DNA of 64,000 bases from Brassica napus (Eukaryota > Streptophyta > Magnoliopsida > Brassicales > Brassicaceae), in contig NC_063450.1 of assembly GCF_020379485.1 (NCBI RefSeq), positions 54,459,374 through 54,523,373 of the forward strand, read 5' to 3'. Position 1 is the first letter of the stretch. Each line of letters begins with the position of its first letter. The position numbers and the translations under genes were made by a program. Shown piece by piece: positions 58,615 to 64,000 of the stretch. The notes beneath the pieces were generated by a model, which was given only the letters and a program-made list of their open reading frames with translations, did no database searches and had not been told where the DNA came from.

Positions 58615-59460
58615 TCCCCATGGATTCTCAGTGCCAGTGATGATTCTACTGTCTGCTTGTGGAACTGGGAGACACAAACTTGTGTTTATGCTTGGAGAGT
58701 TGGCAACCGCCCAATCAGGTGTGCTTCCTTCGTTTTTGGAGGTGGCGGTTTGTTTAGAGCTGGAAGAGATGGTATGTTAACAGCCGCTGAGGATGATGCT
58801 ATCAGGGTTTTGGATGTTGGATGTCCTGCTTATGGCCCATTGACTGTTCAACTTGAAAGGTTTTTCCACGGTGGTCACGGCACAGTAAATTGGGCTTCTA
58901 TCCATCGCAATCAGAATCTTATTGTTTCTGGTTCTAAGGACCAAGTTCACTTGTGGAACTCTAGGGGTAAGCATTCATAAGTGTTTCCCTTCACTCTAGA
59001 ATGTAATATAATGTTGTCATGTGTTTGTTATTGCTGGTGTGATGGAGAGACTGGTAGGACATACCGATGATGTTTCATCTGTTGTTTTCCACCCTACAAA
59101 AGATGATATCATTGTGTCTGCTTCCAACGACAAAACCCTTCGCGTGTGGGATACTAAGAGTCGAGCACAACTTCACACTTTCCACAGCAACAATGGTGAT
59201 AGATTCTGGAGTCTAGCTGCTCACCCACATAAAAGTTTACTGGCCGCATGATATGATAGTGGTCTGATGGTGTTCAAAGTTTAGAGAGAGCGTCCTGCAT
59301 TTTCGTTGGGTGGTGATTCATTAATCTTCATCAAAGATAACTTCTTGTGGTCATATGAATTCTCAACGAACGAAGAGTGGAAAGTTATCCCTATACGACG
59401 TCATGCTGTTTTGAACCAGAGTGACAAAGTCCTTAGCCTCAATTTTAACTTACATTAACC
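57988..59460 (+). pseudogene. Alpha-COP-like WD40 gene with stops and a C-tract
   Basis: Homologous to the N-terminal WD40 propeller of coatomer subunit alpha: FHPTRPWILAGLASGEFKIF, HEGAVLGVDFHSSEAIFVTG, intron 58220-58489, then EDKVIYGWNYETKTC, PWILSASDDSTVCLWNWETQ, GTVNWASIHRNQNLIVSGSK, and (from about 59040) GHTDDVSSVVFHPTKDDIIV, NDKTLRVWDTKSRAQLHTF, DRFWSLAAHPHKSLLAA. The frame then has TGA (59249) and TAG (59282) yet continues as YDSGLMVFKV, RERPAF.LGGDSLIFIKDNF, and IPIRRHAVLNQSDKVLSLNF, all matching alpha-COP order. A run of about 28 C (58588-58615) replaces the blade before PWILSASDD. Identity to alpha-COP is moderate by eye, so it is a diverged paralogue, now truncated. The intact parent would be a coat component of Golgi-to-ER vesicles. 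Confidence 0.75.
58588..58619 (+). repeat. Poly-C tract in WD40 coding sequence
   Basis: A run of about 28 C, one T, then four C, reading as poly-Pro in the WD40 frame. Third long C/G homopolymer of the window, after the two at 7467 and 7664. Confidence 0.9.
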
Positions 59461-60497
59461 CTTGATTCTCACTGGTGTGGCCAAGATCAACCATTGGTAT
59501 CCAATTTGGTATAGAAAAACTAATTACGAATAAATAATATGAAATGAATGTTGCAAGTCTGAAAAAGAAAATGTGTTTTTTTATTTGAATAAATGAGTAA
59601 TGAATCTCCCACATTTGTATAAATGTGAATATCTAGATAATTTTAGTTGGGCTATGACATGTGATGTAAATACCAGTTTATGGTTGTGCAATCTTTGTTT
59701 GGTTAATTGTGTGATTTGGCTTTTCATATAAGCCAAATCCTTAGTCCTACATTTTCACCACTCTTGGACCATCTCAAAATGTATTTCTCTATTTTCTACT
59801 GTAAATAGATGAACTATATAATAGAAATATGTTTCTCTTTAATGCATTCCTTATGTTTTTAGTAATTGATTATAAACCTTTAAGCATCTTATAAGAGACT
59901 GTTGGGCCGAAATATGGATGATACCATACAGTGTTTTCTTCAATTATGACCCGAAAACTGTTGGATTTGGCACTTAACAGGCTAGCTATGGCACCTCGCA
60001 AATCCAAATTCGATTTGGGATGTGTATATAAACTATATAATTGATCAGCCAATGGGTATGTATGACTATAATGATTGCCGCATAATATAAATTTTTTTGA
60101 ATAAAATTCAGTATATAATTAATTATGAAATTGGATTTGGTTTATGAACCAAATCAATACCTTCGTCAATGTTTGTTTGTGATATAGTTGAGTTGATATA
60201 ATGTTTGTCTATAAACAAACAAACAAAACTGCAAACAATATTTTTTTTGAGTCAGAAGTTCATTAAGTGATTTATATAATAATAATATAATATACTTTTA
60301 TTTTGTTGGGAGTAGATATAGATATAACTGTTTGTAGTAAAGATTTATAGAGATATTAGACGTGTATACAGTAATATATACACGTTAAACTTTAAAAATA
60401 TGTGTTTATAAACTATAATATAAAACCATGCAATAGAAGGACATGTGATTAGTCGATTAGGGAAAAGAGAAAATTAAAGGATATATCAACTTATGCA
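59461..60497. other. Intergenic region with dispersed repeat
   Basis: Contains the second member of the dispersed repeat at 59731-59850 (see 51861). The rest is AT-rich with no recognised gene. Confidence 0.45.
59731..59850 (+). repeat. Dispersed repeat, copy 2
   Basis: Same sequence family and orientation as 51861-51985, diverged by substitutions and a small insertion after GGACCATCT. Confidence 0.7.
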
Positions 60498-60586
60498 GTG
60501 TTCTAAAAACCGGCTAGGCGCCCGAGTAGACAGCAAGTTAGACCTAAACGAATTGATTTTTCTAGAACATTTTTTAAGAACATTGG
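60498..60586. repeat. Short MITE-like fragment
   Basis: AGTGTTCTAAAAACCGGC at the left and TTAAGAACATTGG at the right form imperfect inverted ends; followed by further AAATCGGTCTAAACG copies to about 60670. No target duplication verified. Confidence 0.35.
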
Positions 60587-60864
60587 TCTAGACATTTTAA
60601 AAATCGGTCTAAACGTCAGTCTAATCAGTAATCTCTTATAAAACGCCTAATTGTTGTCTAGCGATTTTTTCAATATTGACTTTATGTAACCAATTTAGAT
60701 AAAGAGTTTTGTTTTCTTATATATTTAATTATAAAACAAAAATGGGAAGGCTTAGGGTTTATCTTTAATGCAAGACACGTCGAAAGTGGAAAACTCCAAC
60801 GCGAAGCTTACTAAGATCCATTATAATTCTTTACAAATGTCACAGGTCTCACAACTTATCCAAC

Positions 60865-62016
60865 CAGTGCCGGTCCGGATTTTTCCGGCACCTAAAACTG
60901 ATTATAAAAATGTTGCTCTTTTATCCTAACTAAATTTACCATATGATAATTATAAAACTATAATCAGTAAATATTACTCCTTAAAACTTAGATTATTTTA
61001 AACAAAACCAATAAATACAAAAACATCAAAACATTATTTGCAGCTCATCTTCTCTGTTTTCATTTTCTATTTTCAGTTCACTTGGTTGATTTCTACAGCT
61101 ATTTTTAGTAGCATTTTCTACAAATCTAAAGAAACAAAAAGAACAAAAAGTATAATTTATAGATAGAGCAAAACATATAGTAACATATGCCAACATCAAC
61201 TCTACAATTTTTATGTTTTCACAAAGTTTCGGAAAATGTTAAACCCCTATGATAGATTTTAGTTTTGTGAATTTAAAAAGTCCCTAACAAAATTACAAAA
61301 ACTAGAAAAAGGCTTACATGAAATTCCTATAGAGCTATTCTGACGAAGATCAGTTACTATGAAAAGTGGAACATGAGCAATTGGCAATTAAAATTAATTG
61401 TTTTATAATATCCCTTATCCATAAATATTCTACCAAACCAAAAGAATGAAAAAAAAATGGAAAAAGTAAATACTATTTTTTAATAAAATAAAAGAAATCA
61501 AATCATCTGTATTATATACATAATAAAAGAATTAGGGTTGTTGGAGCATGAATCCAAATCATCCGTGTATTTTTACTTGTTGTTATTCTTGAATAAATAA
61601 ATAAAAGTTATTATTAACAAAAAAAAGGGAGGTAAGGATCGAACTTGTTACCTGGATGTTAAGAGCAGCCGCATTAATGAACCCCCGGTTGGGGTTCATC
61701 ATGTGAATTTTTTATTATTTTTTTTTCATTTTTCGTTTGATTTTTTTAAAAAAAAAAAAAATGACCAATAGCGGGCCGCCACGTGGCGTGGGGGCCGCTG
61801 AACAGTAACGACCCGGGTTCATGCAGAAGGAACGTTGCGAGACAGAGTCGTGACTGTAGCATAGTTTAATAATTTTTTTTTCGGGAAGCGTGTGAACCCG
61901 CCTTATGAACTCCTAATGCTGGTGCCCTAAAAAGGAAAGCTTACAGACACTAGACTAAAGTGCAACATATATTGTTTGTGGCGCCCAAAGCTCTTGCTTT
62001 GGCCCGGCCAACCCTG
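60865..62016. mobile_element. Non-autonomous hAT element with nested MITE
   Basis: Flanked by an 8-bp target duplication with one mismatch (TATCCAAC at 60857-60864, GATCCAAC at 62017-62024). The ends are imperfect inverted repeats of the CAG(T/G)G...CCGG type: CAGTGCCGGTCCGG at the left and, on the complementary strand, CAGGGTTGGCCGGGCC at the right. An 8-bp duplication and CAGNG ends are typical of hAT. About 1.15 kb with no transposase frame; 265 bp of it is a later insertion (61663-61927). Confidence 0.8.
61663..61927. mobile_element. MITE (PIF/Harbinger type) nested in the hAT element
   Basis: 265 bp bounded by TAA on both sides (61660-61662 and 61928-61930). Ends GAGCAGCCGCATTAATGAAC and, complementary strand, GGGCACCAGCATTAGGAGTT are imperfect inverted repeats. 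The centre is GC-rich (GGGCCGCCACGTGGCGTGGG) and T-rich. No coding capacity. Confidence 0.75.
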
Positions 62017-62308
62017 GATCCAACTAGAAATCCGTCGAGCGATCTCATTTTATTTACATGATCTAGAAAAGATTGCCTTTCTTGTTAGAATAGTTTAACA
62101 GTTGATAATTATCGAAAAGCATTTTTTAAAAGAAAATTATAATAATTCCGCGATGGACATCGCTACTGCATGCACCGTGTGGTCCTGCATGCACCGTGTG
62201 GTCCGCGTGGAATAGTGAACTCTATGCATTTTAATGATTACATCGAATTCAATATACGCGTTTAACGATTTTAGAATACACACCGAGACAGTAACTTGAT
62301 ACGAGTGG

Positions 62309-63118
62309 AGATCACATCTATTACGTTTTTTTTTTTGTCACATAAAACTTCATTAAAACTTAAAAGCCCAAAGGCAAAGTAGCCCAATAGAGGGTCCATT
62401 ACAAACTAGAGGTCCAAAAAGCAGATTTTGCTAAGGCATCAGCCTCATCGTTATCTTCTCTACCAATATGAAAAAATGCGATTGAAACAAAATCAGAAGA
62501 GAGATCATGAATGTCTTCAATGATCCCCACCAGTTCCTTCCTCTGATTCTTGTTGTTGATTGCTCGAATGAGCGTTCGATTGTCGGAGTACACCCAGAGA
62601 CTAGAGTTCCCTTGACTAGCTGCCTTGAATATACCTTCCCTCACGGCTAGAGCTTCGGCGATCAGTGGTGAGTTGAGAAAGTGCTGAATCGTCGAGCCCT
62701 GATCCACTGCCGACTCCTGTCTCCCTCTTAAAACCCATGCCAGTCCTGCTCTATGTCGTTCTGCATCCCATGCCGCGTCTGATTTACATACAACGATCTC
62801 GGGATCCGACGGAGGTAAGTTCCTTACTGAGGTTTCTTGTTGTCCCATCTTGGTGTTCTGACCTGATGGTAGTAAATCCTGAGCGTTACTCCATTCCCTC
62901 GCTAAGTTTAAACTTTTTGACGCTATCTCTGCAGGAGTTAGGCTTTTGTTTTCAAAGACCAGGAGGTTACGATCTTTCCAGATCGACCAAATCACCCACG
63001 GGAAGATTGGTTTTGAGACTCCTGTTGGTGGTAAACAAATCGCTGAACGGAATCGAGTTGTCATTACTTTAAAGGAATCGTCGACAGCTAAGTGAACTGT
63101 AGATCACATCTATTACGT
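62309..63118 (-). mobile_element. 5'-truncated LINE with perfect 18-bp target duplication
   Basis: AGATCACATCTATTACGT occurs at 62309-62326 and again at 63101-63118. Between them, on the minus strand, is retroelement 3' coding sequence ending in a poly-A (T-run from 62326). The body is 774 bp, so most of the element was lost at insertion. The perfect target duplication suggests a relatively recent event. Confidence 0.92.
62399..63064 (-). pseudogene. LINE C-terminal zf-RVT linker and RNase H-like domain
   Basis: An uninterrupted frame of about 221 codons: FPWVIWSIWKDRNLLVFENK (end of the reverse-transcriptase zinc-binding region), then the RNase H-like domain KSDAAWDAERHRAGLAWVLR, LIAEALAVREGI, YSDNRTLIRAIN, HIGREDNDEADALAKSAF. 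Acidic residues of the active site (Asp in SDAAW, Glu in AEALA, Asp in YSDN) and the late His/Asp (GREDNDEAD) are present. It lacks the RT and endonuclease domains because the element is 5'-truncated. A separate insertion from the LINE at 26310, and only distantly similar to it. Confidence 0.9.
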
Positions 63119-64000
63119 ACCGGGTTGTTTTCTTTACTGTTTTTTTTTCATAATTAACAGTTTATTTGAATTTCACATCGCATGAAAACAAGCTGCGATG
63201 ATTATATATATATATATATATGCATTTCAGATACTTTGAAAGGAAGATCATATCAATCTCATTTATAGCTTTGATTATCGAAAAAGTGTAGGTCAGTTAA
63301 AGGTTGAAGGATATGGAGATATAAAGAGGCCACCAAATTGTAGATTGGCGACTCTTGGAGATTATAAAGCGTGACATTCTCCTTTTAACACATATAAATC
63401 ACAGATATCAATGATTTTCAACTAAGAACGTGCTTCTTTTTTTCTCTTTAAAGATGAATTTTCTCCACTACATATTTAACCCAACATTTTTTTTTTTTTG
63501 GTAAAACATTTAACCCCAACATTCGTAAAAGCGTTCAATAAACCTAAAACAACATTTTGTTTGCATTTGTTCAGTTTTTTTTGCATACATACATATTAAA
63601 TAGATTATAAACTAGTGCATATTTTTATCGAGAACTCGAGATTGTAGAAATCAAAATGGGACATGAGAAATAGGTTATATGCGTTCGTAATTATGGGCGT
63701 ATATATGTACATAATCATTCCTATAATATACTGAACATTAGCAAACCAATCATCTCTTCTATAATTTTAAACTTGTAGGGTAATAGCTTGTGCTTTATAT
63801 TTTTTTTATAAAAAATCTTGGAAAGTTCTCAATGATTGGGGGCATTTCGATCGGCCTATAATTAAATTACTACACTAACATCAGAACCCAAAATCCAACT
63901 TTAGTTGTAGCATATACTAGCTATGTGACTATGATATTCTCCAAATCATATACTAATTACATTGTTTATTGTAGATTCATTCATATAATTGAGGGGTGGA
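63119..64000. other. AT-rich terminal stretch
   Basis: Includes a TA microsatellite (about 63203-63221). No gene or element recognised. Confidence 0.5.

Noticed and set aside
59870..60052. Minus-strand 60-codon frame (MADQLYSLYTHPKSNLDL...)
   Set aside because: No homology recognised, no splice partners, AT-rich flanks.

Overview
The window is plant nuclear DNA from a Brassicaceae genome, most likely the Brassica/Raphanus group. The genes have short GT-AG introns in an AT-rich, transposon-rich background. Every well-preserved gene closely resembles an Arabidopsis thaliana gene I remember from the end of chromosome 4: a peroxisomal ABCD transporter (At4g39850), an L-ascorbate-oxidase-like cupredoxin (At4g39830), NEN4-type exonuclease (At4g39810), MIPS1 (At4g39800), an FLZ protein (At4g39795) and a RAP2.4-type ERF (At4g39780). 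They lie in the same relative order, so the window is a syntenic but gene-depleted block of the kind expected after the Brassica genome triplication. Locus numbers are from memory, not from a search.

Layout. 1-6.2 kb: the minus-strand ABCD1/CTS gene, 5' 21 exons, cut by the window edge at the second Walker A motif. 6.8-8.1 kb: a decayed N-terminal fragment of a UBP12/13-like gene carrying two long G-tracts inside a 202-bp tandem duplication. 8.8-11.5 kb: Helitrons with precise termini. 12.6-28.4 kb and 29.0-44.1 kb: two tandem copies of a segment of about 16 kb (DUF295 gene, ascorbate oxidase, a shared AT-rich repeat, a degenerate telomere-like array, NEN4, a MIPS1 remnant). The right copy keeps intact ascorbate oxidase and NEN4; the left keeps only one oxidase exon and a frameshifted NEN4 tail; both keep an intact DUF295 gene. 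Insertions present in only one copy expose clean transposon boundaries (PIF/Harbinger-like elements, a SINE, a solo LTR, a Helitron-like element with a nested LINE). 45.6-51.2 kb: FLZ gene and ERF gene. 52.7-59.5 kb: fragments of a Copia element, a CLD1-like hydrolase and an alpha-COP-like WD40 gene with stops. 60.5-63.1 kb: hAT element with a nested MITE, then a 5'-truncated LINE.

The intact genes are ordinary cellular genes (peroxisomal fatty-acyl import, apoplastic oxidation, sieve-element exonuclease, energy/stress signalling, stress transcription) and do not form one pathway. No CRISPR array, rRNA or convincing tRNA was seen. What stands out is the tandem duplication with asymmetric decay, the number of captured gene fragments (UBP12, AKR2, kinesin, CLD1, alpha-COP), and long C/G homopolymers lying in coding-like sequence. 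I found no convincing new multi-gene system.
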